Positions 1 to 5,743 of a stretch of DNA of 7,549 nt are shown here, in pieces. Source of the stretch: Methylomonas sp. (GTDB lineage Bacteria; Pseudomonadota; Gammaproteobacteria; Methylococcales; Methylomonadaceae); contig JAQTYP010000156.1 in assembly GCA_028688235.1 (NCBI GenBank), positions 1 through 7,549 of the forward strand, in the 5' to 3' direction. Under the pieces are notes generated by a model. That model was given only the letters and a program-made list of their open reading frames with translations, ran no database searches and was not told the origin of the DNA. A program made the position numbers and the translations under genes. Position 1 is the stretch's first letter, and the number at the start of each line of letters is the position of its first letter.

Positions 1-112
1 GCGAAATCATTAGGATTTGACTTGGTGCCTCAAGCTGTTTGATAACGTATTCATCGCTCGTTGCAGATTTGTAAGCCATTGATTATAAATGCTTAACTAA
101 GCTGTTTCTTGA

Positions 113-180
113 GAGCTTGTCGAAGGGCGAGCGGTTAAGCCATTCATGGTTCGACTTTGCTCACCACGAACGGCTTAACC
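113..180. repeat. Dispersed-repeat-like inverted repeat downstream of mutM
   Basis: The arms GGTTAAGCCATTCATGG (133-149) and CCACGAACGGCTTAACC (164-180) pair over 17 bases with two mismatches, the outer 9 bases perfectly, around a 14-base loop. Just upstream, GAGCTTGTCGAA (113-124) is a near reverse complement of the loop sequence starting TTCGACTTTGCTC (150-162), so the element is a nested double inverted repeat. Further copies of the half-site occur at 91-97 (GCTTAAC) and 193-200 (GGCTTAAG). The wording, TTCGACAAGCTCACCACGAA-like, resembles a short repeat I recall as scattered through many proteobacterial genomes; that is recall, not a search. It lies about 45 bases past the mutM stop codon and could act as a terminator or mRNA-stabilising hairpin, but it has no U-tract on either strand. 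Confidence 0.6.
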
Positions 181-225
181 TATGACTGTCCCGGCTTAAG
201 TTGATAGCCTCCAGGATTAACGCAA

Positions 226-1044
226 TTAATGCTGGCAGGCGCTACAGAAATAACTGGCACGTTGGCCGATTTTCATTTGCCGTATCGGTTCTTCGCAGCG
301 CAGACATGCTTGGCCGCCGCGGCCGTATACCGCTAGCGATTGCTGAAAATAACCGGGCTTGCCTTGCGCATTCGTGAAGTCCCGCAGTGTGGTGCCGCCT
401 TGCGCTATGGCGTTTTCCAGCACGGTTTTGATGGCTGACGCCAAGCGGCGATAATCCGCTAGCTCGATGTCGCCGGCCGGGCGTTTGGGGTGTAAGCCGG
501 CTAAAAACAAGGATTCATTGGCGTAAATGTTGCCGACGCCGACGACGACATGACTGTCCATGATCAGATTCTTGACCGGGCAGGTTTTGTTTCGGCTGCA
601 TTCGAATAAATGGGCTTCATCGAAGGCAGCGGACAGCGGTTCCGGACCTAAGGTTGCCAGTAAGGGGTGATTTTCGGACGGCTCGCTAGTCCATAAGATA
701 GCCCCGAAGCGGCGTTGGTCGTTGAAGCGCAATACGGTCCGGTCGGCGAATACAAAGTCTATGTGATCGTGTTTTTTAAACGTCTGGTCGGAAGTTTCCG
801 TGATGCGCAAATTTCCTGACATGCCTAGATGGAGCAGTAGCGTGCCGGCGTCGGTAGCCAATAATAAATATTTTCCGCGCCGCTTCACGGTGTTCAACAT
901 CAAGCCCGGCAAAAACGCTGCCAGTTCGTCGGGTACGGGCCAGCGCAATCGGGTTTCGCGCACGATGACCTCGGCGAATTTTTTGCCTTCAATATGCGGA
1001 GTAATGCCGCGCCGCGTGGTTTCGACTTCGGGTAATTCCGGCAT
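226..1044 (-). CDS. mutM: Formamidopyrimidine-DNA glycosylase (Fpg/MutM)
   Basis: Bifunctional DNA glycosylase/AP lyase that removes oxidised purines such as 8-oxoguanine and Fapy lesions, starting base excision repair. At 272 residues it is almost the length of E. coli Fpg. The N-terminus is MPELPEVETTRRG: after Met removal, Pro2 is the Schiff-base nucleophile and Glu3 the catalytic acid. Lys58 (RRGKYLL) matches the conserved beta-hairpin lysine, and Met75, Arg111 and Phe113 (NDQRRFG) match the residues that fill the void left by the flipped base. The helix-two-turn-helix segment is around 160-186 (VGVGNIYANE). The C-terminal zinc finger is intact: Cys247, Cys250, Cys267, Cys270 with a 16-residue spacer and Arg262 in the GQRASYFC loop. 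It is the last gene of a minus-strand run, starting 4 bases after the hflD stop. No clear Shine-Dalgarno is visible, so translational coupling is likely. All key residues are present, so it should be active. Confidence 0.97.
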   Translation of the reverse strand: MPELPEVETTRRGITPHIEGKKFAEVIVRETRLRWPVPDELAAFLPGLMLNTVKRRGKYLLLATDAGTLLLHLGMSGNLRITETSDQTFKKHDHIDFVFADRTVLRFNDQRRFGAILWTSEPSENHPLLATLGPEPLSAAFDEAHLFECSRNKTCPVKNLIMDSHVVVGVGNIYANESLFLAGLHPKRPAGDIELADYRRLASAIKTVLENAIAQGGTTLRDFTNAQGKPGYFQQSLAVYGRGGQACLRCEEPIRQMKIGQRASYFCSACQH

Positions 1045-1048
1045 GGGA

Positions 1049-1672
1049 TCAGCTTTGTGTTGCCAGGCGATGGGCCTCGGCCAATATCTTTTTGCGTGAA
1101 AACAACAAATGCCAGCGGCTGCCGCCGCATTGCCGCCATAACAAGCTGGCCCGAATTCCCGCCAGCAACAGTGCGCGGATTTTATTGACCGTAGTCTGGT
1201 TGCTCAGATGCTGCGGGTCGCCGTTGATCATGATGCGAGGTTGCAGGGTGCTAATGGTGCCATGGTAAATGTCGGCGAGATTTGCCAGCACGTTTTCATG
1301 CAATATCCCGAAATGTTCCGCTTGGGCCTGGGCTTTAACTATGCCCTGGCGTATCTTGGCTGTCATTTCCGGGTTTCGACTCAACTGCTTTTGCAAATGC
1401 AGCAGTTGTGCGGCATAACGCGCTTGCTCAGGATTGGCGGCAATCCGGCTGCTGAGTTGCCGGTCGAGTTGCTCGAAGCCGTGTTTTACGCCGGCCAGGC
1501 CGCCGAAAACCTCGGCAACGCTGTCGGAATCGATTCTCAGCAAGCTGTCGATGCTGGCCGTCATGGCTTCCTGATCGGCGTTTCCGGTTGTTGCGAGCTG
1601 GCGCACCAGTGAGCAGGCTTGGGCAATGCCTGCAAGCGCTATGGTTTGGTTGCTAAGCGAAATCAAGGACAT
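1049..1672 (-). CDS. hflD: HflD family protein (high frequency lysogenization protein homologue)
   Basis: A 207-residue, largely helical protein without signal peptide or obvious membrane span. The N-terminal SNQTIALAGIAQACSLVRQLA, the LLRIDSDSVAEVFGGLAGVKHGFEQL stretch and the C-terminal NKIRALLLAGIRASLLWRQCGG block are characteristic of HflD (YcfC), 213 residues in E. coli. There HflD is a peripheral inner-membrane protein that binds the phage lambda CII activator and influences the lysis-lysogeny choice; its role for the host is not settled. In E. coli it lies between mnmA and purB, whereas here it is between a rhodanese gene and mutM, with gaps of 5 and 4 bases implying co-transcription. 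The start is ATG at 1672. No good ribosome binding site is visible, consistent with coupling to the gene before it. The family call is firm; the cellular function is not. Confidence 0.9.
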   Translation of the reverse strand: MSLISLSNQTIALAGIAQACSLVRQLATTGNADQEAMTASIDSLLRIDSDSVAEVFGGLAGVKHGFEQLDRQLSSRIAANPEQARYAAQLLHLQKQLSRNPEMTAKIRQGIVKAQAQAEHFGILHENVLANLADIYHGTISTLQPRIMINGDPQHLSNQTTVNKIRALLLAGIRASLLWRQCGGSRWHLLFSRKKILAEAHRLATQS

Positions 1673-1677
1673 GGTCG

Positions 1678-2112
1678 TTATTTGCAGGCGACTTGCAGGC
1701 AGTTGGGGGATACGGGGTGGCCGGAGGCTATCCAGGACTGTAGGCCGTTTTCCAGATGGTAGACGTTTTTCATGCCTAATTGTCCCGCCAAAAATGCCCC
1801 GACTTTGGCGCTACGCTTACCCGAGCGGCAAACCAGGATGACGGCTTGGTCCTTGGAGGATTTCAATTTTTCCAGATCGGTTAGCCATTTCTGCTGGTCG
1901 AACTTGCCGTCGGCATCGAAGGCTTGCAATTTATGGCTGTTGGAAATGACGCCCGAAGCCTGCCATTCGGTATCGGTCCGGACGTCGATGATCAGTGCAT
2001 TTTGATGATCTTGCATCTCTCGTAATTGCTCAGGAGTGACATTTTGCAAATCGGATGCGATTGCCGTGGCACCGAACAGAATGCCGATGAATAAAAAGGT
2101 CAATATTTTCAT
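1678..2112 (-). CDS. Exported single-domain rhodanese-like protein
   Basis: A 144-residue protein with a cleavable signal peptide: Met-Lys-Ile, a hydrophobic core of residues 3-16, then an Ala-Ile-Ala site with probable cleavage after residue 19. The mature part is one rhodanese domain: IIDVRTDTEW (41-50), then the active-site loop CRSGKRS with Cys95 as the persulfide-carrying nucleophile, and the VYHLENGLQSW segment (117-127) typical of the domain's end. A six-residue loop after the cysteine fits sulfurtransferases of the PspE/GlpE type rather than Cdc25-like phosphatases. It should move sulfane sulfur in the periplasm; donor and acceptor are unknown. Two further cysteines, Cys138 and Cys143, form a C-x4-C near the C-terminus and could make a disulfide. 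It is the first gene of the run with hflD and mutM. No clear Shine-Dalgarno precedes the ATG, but the signal peptide supports this start. Confidence 0.88.
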   Translation of the reverse strand: MKILTFLFIGILFGATAIASDLQNVTPEQLREMQDHQNALIIDVRTDTEWQASGVISNSHKLQAFDADGKFDQQKWLTDLEKLKSSKDQAVILVCRSGKRSAKVGAFLAGQLGMKNVYHLENGLQSWIASGHPVSPNCLQVACK

Positions 2113-2334
2113 GCTGTGATCGTATGCAAGTCAGGTAAAATTAAATAAGCCGGGCTGGGCCATTCCCGCGTGTTATATCATTGTAACGCTTTCATTTAGA
2201 CCTGTTTATAAGATAGTATCGATATGCTTGGATGAACGAAAGTTAGCTTGCAAGGGAAGGGGGAATCCTTGTTTGCTTTGGGACTTTTCATGTTGGCAAG
2301 AACGTTGGCCTGTTATGAAATTACCGCAGTCTTA

Positions 2335-2344
2335 TATCATGATA
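2335..2344. promoter_or_regulatory. Perfect 10-base palindrome upstream of copZ, possible operator
   Basis: TATCATGATA is a perfect dyad about 70 bases before the copZ start and overlaps an AT-rich TTATAT stretch that could serve as a -10 region. The position would suit an operator. However, a 10-base AT-rich palindrome can arise by chance in 300 bases, and it does not resemble the known CueR or CsoR boxes. Confidence 0.2.
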
Positions 2345-2402
2345 GGTAAATTTCGGTCGAGTAGCCTCTTTGGAAAGTGAAGATTTTGCGTTATAGAAAA
2401 TT

Positions 2403-2407
2403 GGGAG
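2403..2407 (+). promoter_or_regulatory. Ribosome binding site that decides the copZ start
   Basis: GGGAG ends 7 bases before the ATG at 2415 but only 1 base before the in-frame ATG at 2409. Normal Shine-Dalgarno spacing therefore favours the ATG at 2415, giving a 69-residue protein starting MSESAS rather than a 71-residue one starting MSMSES. Confidence 0.6.
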
Positions 2408-2414
2408 AATGAGT

Positions 2415-2624
2415 ATGTCTGAATCAGCATCAATTGCAGTAACTGGAATGAAATGCGGTGGTTGTGAAAACACCATTAACACCGCCGTATCGGCCATAGC
2501 CGGGGTCTTGGCGGTCAAGGCCTCGCATCAGGAAAAACGGGTCGATGTCGAATTCGATCCGGATCAAACCGATATCGAGGCCATCGAAGACGCCATCGAA
2601 GATGCGGGATTCAACGTCGAATAA
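2415..2624 (+). CDS. copZ: CopZ-like copper chaperone, single heavy-metal-associated domain
   Basis: A small soluble protein consisting of one HMA domain (beta-alpha-beta-beta-alpha-beta). The Cu(I)-binding loop is GMKCGGC, with Cys14 and Cys17 when counted from the ATG at 2415. The domain ends with an acidic helix (EAIEDAIEDAGF) and a final short strand. The acidic character is typical of cytosolic chaperones that dock on P1B ATPases. An in-frame ATG at 2409 would add two residues, but the ribosome binding site favours 2415. It lies 36 bases upstream of the Cu(I) ATPase in the same orientation, so the two are almost certainly co-transcribed, and it should deliver Cu(I) to that pump or buffer it in the cytosol. 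The family also includes MerP-type mercury binders, but the neighbouring copper-type ATPase makes copper much more likely. The gene symbol rests on that context. Confidence 0.85.
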   Translation: MSESASIAVTGMKCGGCENTINTAVSAIAGVLAVKASHQEKRVDVEFDPDQTDIEAIEDAIEDAGFNVE

Positions 2625-2660
2625 GCGGCGTTGTTTTAATGACAACCGGAACAGCATGTT

Positions 2661-4922
2661 ATGAGTAGCGAACAAACAGTGAGTCAGGAACAGGAAACGC
2701 GTTTATCCATCTTGGGCATGCGCTGCGCCGGTTGTATTGCGGCTGTCGAAACCGCCTTGCAAGGCGTCGAGGGCGTGGAAAGCGTCAACGTCAACTTCGC
2801 CGATCACTCGGCGGTCGTCATGGGTAGTGCCGAGCCCAATCAGATGAAGTCGGCGCTCAAGGAAGCCGGATACGATGCCGCGGTCATGGAAGGCTTGGAA
2901 GACCCCGCCGATGAAGAACGGCAGGAAGAACAACGTTACGTTTCGTTGATGCGAAAGGCCGGCGTGGCCGGGGCCTTGGGTATTCCGCTGATGTTGGGTG
3001 CGCATCTGGATTGGTTTCCGATGATGGGGACGCTCCAGGGTACGGAATTCTGGACGAACGTGTCATTATTGACGCTGGCGGTTTTGTTTTATTCCGGCGG
3101 ACATTTTTTCACCGGCGCTATCAAATTACTGAAGGTCAGGCAGGCCAACATGGATACCTTGATTGCCCTGGGTACCGGTTCGGCCTGGTTGTATTCATCC
3201 ATAGTGATCGATTATTCGGATCGCCTGCCGTCGTTGTCGACTCACGCCTATTTCGAAGCGTCGGCGATCATCCTGGCCTTCATCAATTTAGGAAGCGCCC
3301 TGGAAACGCGGGCGCGCGGCAAAACCTCTGCGGCCATTCGGGCATTGATCGGTCTGCAGCCCAGGACGGCACGGGTCGTGCGGGATGGACAGGAAGTGGA
3401 CATTCCGATAGCGGAAGTCGGGTTGGGGGAAACGCTAAGAGTCAGGCCGGGGGAAAAAATTGCCGTGGACGGCGTATTGCTCGAGGGCCATTCTACGGTC
3501 GACGAATCGATGCTGACCGGCGAATCCATGCCGGTCGAAAAAGTCGCGGGATCGAATGTGGCCGCCGGTACGATCAACCAAAACGGCAGTTTTTTATTCG
3601 CCGCGACACGGATAGGGCGGGACACGGCCTTGGCGCAAATCATCCATAGCGTGCGACAGGCTCAGAGCAGCAAGCCGGCGCTGGCGCGTTTGGCCGATCA
3701 GATTTCAGCGGTTTTCGTGCCGACCGTCGTGGCGATCTCGGTGTTTACGTTTTTCGTCTGGTTGATCTTCGGACCCTCGCCTTCGCTGGCTTATGCCTTC
3801 GTGACGTCGATGACCGTGCTGGTCATCGCCTGCCCTTGCGCGCTGGGACTGGCGACGCCGATTTCGGTAATGGTCGCGGTCGGCAGGGCGGCGCAGATGG
3901 GCGTATTGATCCGCAAGGGTGAAGCCTTGCAGACAGCCGGCAAGCTGACTTGTCTGATCCTGGATAAAACAGGTACCGTGACGGTCGGCAAACCGACCCT
4001 GGCCCATATCTCGGCGTTCGAAGAATACAGCGAAGATCAAATTCTGCAAAAAGCCGCCAGCCTGGAATCGGGTTCCGAACATCCTTTGGCGGCGGCAATA
4101 TTGGCGGCTGCGGAAGAAAGACGGCTGGAGATGGACAAGGTCAGGCGTTTTCATGCCGTTGCCGGCCACGGCATTACCGGGCGTATAGACGGAAAACCAT
4201 GGCTGTTCGGAAACGCGGCGCTGATGGCCGAGCACGGCATTGCCATCGATCATCATCATGGCCAACTGGCCGAATTGGCCGCCTCGGGACAGACGCCGAT
4301 GATGCTGGCGGTCGAAAAGATCGTGGTCGGCATTGTATCGGTAGCCGATCCTATCAAGGACGATTCGGCGCAGGCGGTAAAGCTGGCAAGGCGGCGCGGG
4401 TTGCGTGTATTGATGGTGACCGGCGACAACGAAATCACCGCCGGCGCCATTGCGGCTCAGGCCGGCATAGACGAAATTCGCGCGCAGGTCCTGCCGCAGG
4501 ATAAGGCTGCCGTGGTCAGGGAACTGCAGATGCAGGGCGAGGTCGTGGGCATGGTCGGAGACGGCATCAACGACGCGCCGGCGCTGGCGCAAGCCGATGT
4601 CGGTTTCGCGATAGGTACCGGCACCGACGTGGCGATCGAAAGTGCCGATGTGGTATTGCTGCAAGGCTCGTTATTGAAGGTGCCGGAAGCGATGGCGCTA
4701 TCCAAATTGACCGTAGCCAACATCAAACAGAATCTGCTCGGCGCGTTCTTTTACAACACCATCGGTATCCCCGTGGCGGCGGGCTTGTTATATCCCATGT
4801 TCGGCATATTGCTGAACCCCATGATAGCCGGTGCGGCGATGGCGATGTCCTCGGTCACCGTGGTCAGCAACGCCAACCGTTTGCGTTGGATCAAACTCGA
4901 CGAAGAGCAAGGCGGCGCATGA
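2661..4922 (+). CDS. copA: Cu(I)-exporting P1B-1-type ATPase (CopA)
   Basis: A 753-residue inner-membrane pump that exports cytosolic Cu(I) using ATP. One N-terminal HMA domain carries GMRCAGC (Cys22, Cys25); E. coli CopA (834 residues) has two, which explains the shorter length. Two helices follow before the standard six-helix core, eight membrane segments in all. The actuator motif TGES is at 286-289; the transmembrane metal site CPC is Cys391-Pro392-Cys393. The phosphorylated Asp435 lies in DKTGT, the P1B-specific His-Pro is at 474-475 (SEHPL), and the hinge GDGIND is at 633-638. The YN pair in helix 7 (FFYNTIG) and MxxSS in helix 8 (MAMSSV) are the Cu(I) signature separating this group from Zn, Co or Cu(II) pumps. 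All catalytic residues are intact. The gene follows copZ by 36 bases; only a weak GGA 10 bases before the ATG could serve as ribosome binding site. Silver may also be a substrate. Confidence 0.96.
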   Translation: MSSEQTVSQEQETRLSILGMRCAGCIAAVETALQGVEGVESVNVNFADHSAVVMGSAEPNQMKSALKEAGYDAAVMEGLEDPADEERQEEQRYVSLMRKAGVAGALGIPLMLGAHLDWFPMMGTLQGTEFWTNVSLLTLAVLFYSGGHFFTGAIKLLKVRQANMDTLIALGTGSAWLYSSIVIDYSDRLPSLSTHAYFEASAIILAFINLGSALETRARGKTSAAIRALIGLQPRTARVVRDGQEVDIPIAEVGLGETLRVRPGEKIAVDGVLLEGHSTVDESMLTGESMPVEKVAGSNVAAGTINQNGSFLFAATRIGRDTALAQIIHSVRQAQSSKPALARLADQISAVFVPTVVAISVFTFFVWLIFGPSPSLAYAFVTSMTVLVIACPCALGLATPISVMVAVGRAAQMGVLIRKGEALQTAGKLTCLILDKTGTVTVGKPTLAHISAFEEYSEDQILQKAASLESGSEHPLAAAILAAAEERRLEMDKVRRFHAVAGHGITGRIDGKPWLFGNAALMAEHGIAIDHHHGQLAELAASGQTPMMLAVEKIVVGIVSVADPIKDDSAQAVKLARRRGLRVLMVTGDNEITAGAIAAQAGIDEIRAQVLPQDKAAVVRELQMQGEVVGMVGDGINDAPALAQADVGFAIGTGTDVAIESADVVLLQGSLLKVPEAMALSKLTVANIKQNLLGAFFYNTIGIPVAAGLLYPMFGILLNPMIAGAAMAMSSVTVVSNANRLRWIKLDEEQGGA

Positions 4923-5057
4923 GCTTGCTGTCGGTTAGGAGTCGGTTGGAAATCGTCTGGTCATTAGTCCAATGGCGCGGGGCTTAAAGGAAAACCCTGG
5001 GTGGATAAGCGGTGGGTATCCACGATCTATATATCGATATTGCTATTGTGAACATCA

Positions 5058-5109
5058 GGGAGCGATGCCCTCGTCGCGATTAAAAGCCTTTAAAATCGCG
5101 ACGAGGCAT
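5058..5109. repeat. REP-like palindrome, first copy
   Basis: A 12-base perfect inverted repeat, CTCGTCGCGATT (5070-5081) and AATCGCGACGAG (5094-5105), with a 12-base loop. The stem extends outwards through ATGCC (5065-5069) and GGCAT (5105-5109), with one extra C on the left. The left half, from GGGAGCGATGCC onwards, matches the start of the hairpin at 6280 in 19 of 22 positions, and its GGAGCGATGCC core (5059-5069) recurs inverted at 5616-5626. Shared wording in separate intergenic spots is what marks it as a repeat family rather than a single terminator. A role in ending transcription from both sides is possible. Confidence 0.65.
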
Positions 5110-5121
5110 ATCATCAACATG

Positions 5122-5145
5122 GTTCCTACGCGCCCGCGTGGGAAC
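5122..5145. repeat. REP-like palindrome, different family
   Basis: GTTCCTACGCG (5122-5132) and CGCGTGGGAAC (5135-5145) are reverse complements except for one position that can still form a T-G wobble pair, giving a 9-10 base-pair stem with a tight loop. The wording, GTTCCCACGC...GCGTGGGAAC, resembles a palindromic repeat I recall as dispersed in many gammaproteobacterial and cyanobacterial genomes; this is recall, not a search. It ends 12 bases past the stop codon of the minus-strand gene at 5158-5547, so it may protect or end that transcript. Confidence 0.6.
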
Positions 5146-5157
5146 GCATAGCGGCCT

Positions 5158-5547
5158 TTATTTTTTAGTCATGAAAAAGTAGATGGACTGGCACTTCAGT
5201 ACCATTTTATTGCCTTCTTTTTCGATGGCTTCGCAGGTTTCCATTTTGGAGCGGCCAGGCGCCGCTTGCTTGATCAATTTGCCGTTTTCAACCGAATAGT
5301 TCAGCACCGCGCGCAGTTGATTGATGCGGGCATGAGCGTCGGATTCTTCGCTGGTGCCTTCTATCGTGCCGTCCGGTCTGAAAGACCAAGTGGTGTTCAG
5401 GCCGCGGGCGTTGCTGCCGTCTGCGCTGACCGATTCCTTGTCGATTTGCCAAGTGCCGAGCAGATCGGCTTGAGTCAGCTGGACTTGAGCGGCCGCGGAA
5501 AAGGATAAGCACAACAGCGCAAGCGCGGAAAATTTTCGAAATTGCAT
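5158..5547 (-). CDS. Exported small lipocalin-like protein of unknown function
   Basis: A 129-residue protein with a clear signal peptide: Arg4-Lys5, a hydrophobic core of residues 6-16, and Ala18-Ala19-Ala20 with probable cleavage before Gln21. Cys13 is not preceded by a proper lipobox, so it is unlikely to be a lipoprotein. The mature part opens with LLGTWQIDKES (29-39), the Gly-x-Trp start typical of lipocalin-like beta-barrels. It continues with alternating beta strands (TTWSFRPDGTIEG, AVLNYSVENGKLIKQ, KMVLKCQSIYFF). Two cysteines, Cys105 and Cys119, lie on adjacent predicted strands and could form a disulfide in the periplasm. A weak AAAAGG lies about 8 bases before the ATG. I do not recognise a named family and propose no ligand. 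It stands alone, converging on copA and divergent from the HMA_2-like gene. Confidence 0.8.
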   Translation of the reverse strand: MQFRKFSALALLCLSFSAAAQVQLTQADLLGTWQIDKESVSADGSNARGLNTTWSFRPDGTIEGTSEESDAHARINQLRAVLNYSVENGKLIKQAAPGRSKMETCEAIEKEGNKMVLKCQSIYFFMTKK

Positions 5548-5609
5548 GAGAGAGCCTTTTGGGGTCGGTTAAAAACAGGTGCCGATTGTAACATGGGCTG
5601 CAGTTGTAT

Positions 5610-5630
5610 GGCCGCGGCATCGCTCCTACC
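5610..5630 (-). repeat. Half copy of the REP-like repeat
   Basis: Read on the minus strand, GGTAGGAGCGATGCCGCGG shares the 11-base core GGAGCGATGCC (5616-5626 inverted) with the palindrome at 5058-5109. It continues into GCCGCGGC (5611-5618), a perfect 8-base palindrome, instead of the CTCGTCGCGA block. It therefore looks like a degenerate or half element of the same family, in the divergent spacer between the lipocalin-like gene and the HMA_2-like gene. Confidence 0.45.
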
Positions 5631-5743
5631 CTGAGTTTCGCGGTAAGCCCGGAAAATAGCAAAGTCTACCGTTAGTGTTGTAGCATGTGTGTCGCCAAAA
5701 CCAGGCGAAGCAATTTAAACCAACCAAACCCTAAGAGTGGAGA

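Larger units (their letters stand above)
2113..2414. other. Divergent intergenic region between the rhodanese and copper export genes
   Basis: About 300 bases without a supported gene, AT-richer than the flanking genes, which must carry the promoters for both directions. I see no promoter with good -35 and -10 boxes at 16-18 base spacing. Candidates are weak: on the plus strand TTGTAA (2181-2186) and TTATAA (2206-2211) 19 bases apart, or TTGGCC (2305-2310) followed by TCTTAT (2330-2335) at 19 bases. Both have the long spacer seen in MerR/CueR-controlled promoters, but neither spacer holds a recognisable CueR dyad. Other small dyads are TATCGATA (2217-2224), CAAGG/CCTTG (2251-2255 and 2267-2271) and TATCATGATA (2335-2344). 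A MerR- or CsoR-type copper regulator would be expected for this unit, but none is encoded in the window. Confidence 0.5.
4923..5157. other. Intergenic region between convergent genes, rich in hairpins
   Basis: Holds no supported gene. A first small hairpin, GTGGATA (5001-5007) with TATCCAC (5017-5023) and a 9-base loop, lies about 80 bases after the copA stop. It is followed by two larger palindromes, listed separately. None is followed by a U-tract, so no standard intrinsic terminator is evident, although transcripts from copA and from the opposing gene both end here. Confidence 0.55.

Noticed and set aside
1..42. An open plus-strand frame from the left edge to a TGA at 40-42, reading AKSLGFDLVPQAV, which could be the tail of a gene.
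   Set aside because: Fourteen codons are too few to distinguish from chance, and no family can be assigned.
2251..2271. CAAGG...CCTTG dyad upstream of copZ, considered as a CueR operator.
   Set aside because: The arms are in the opposite order to known CueR boxes (CCTTGC...GCAAGG), and no promoter boxes flank it at the right distance.
2370..2396. TTGGAA and TTATAG as a copZ promoter.
   Set aside because: The spacer is only 15 bases, and transcription would start at about the ribosome binding site.
3011..3649. A plus-strand open frame of 212 codons inside copA in another frame.
   Set aside because: It overlaps the intact copA reading frame, is Gly/Arg-rich and has no motif.
3705..4664. A long minus-strand open frame of 319 codons opposite copA.
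   Set aside because: It lies fully inside copA, has an Arg/His/Gln-rich composition typical of an antisense shadow, and shows no domain.
5001..5023. GTGGATA/TATCCAC hairpin as the copA terminator.
   Set aside because: The stem is only 7 base pairs and no U-tract follows, so it is mentioned only in the intergenic description.
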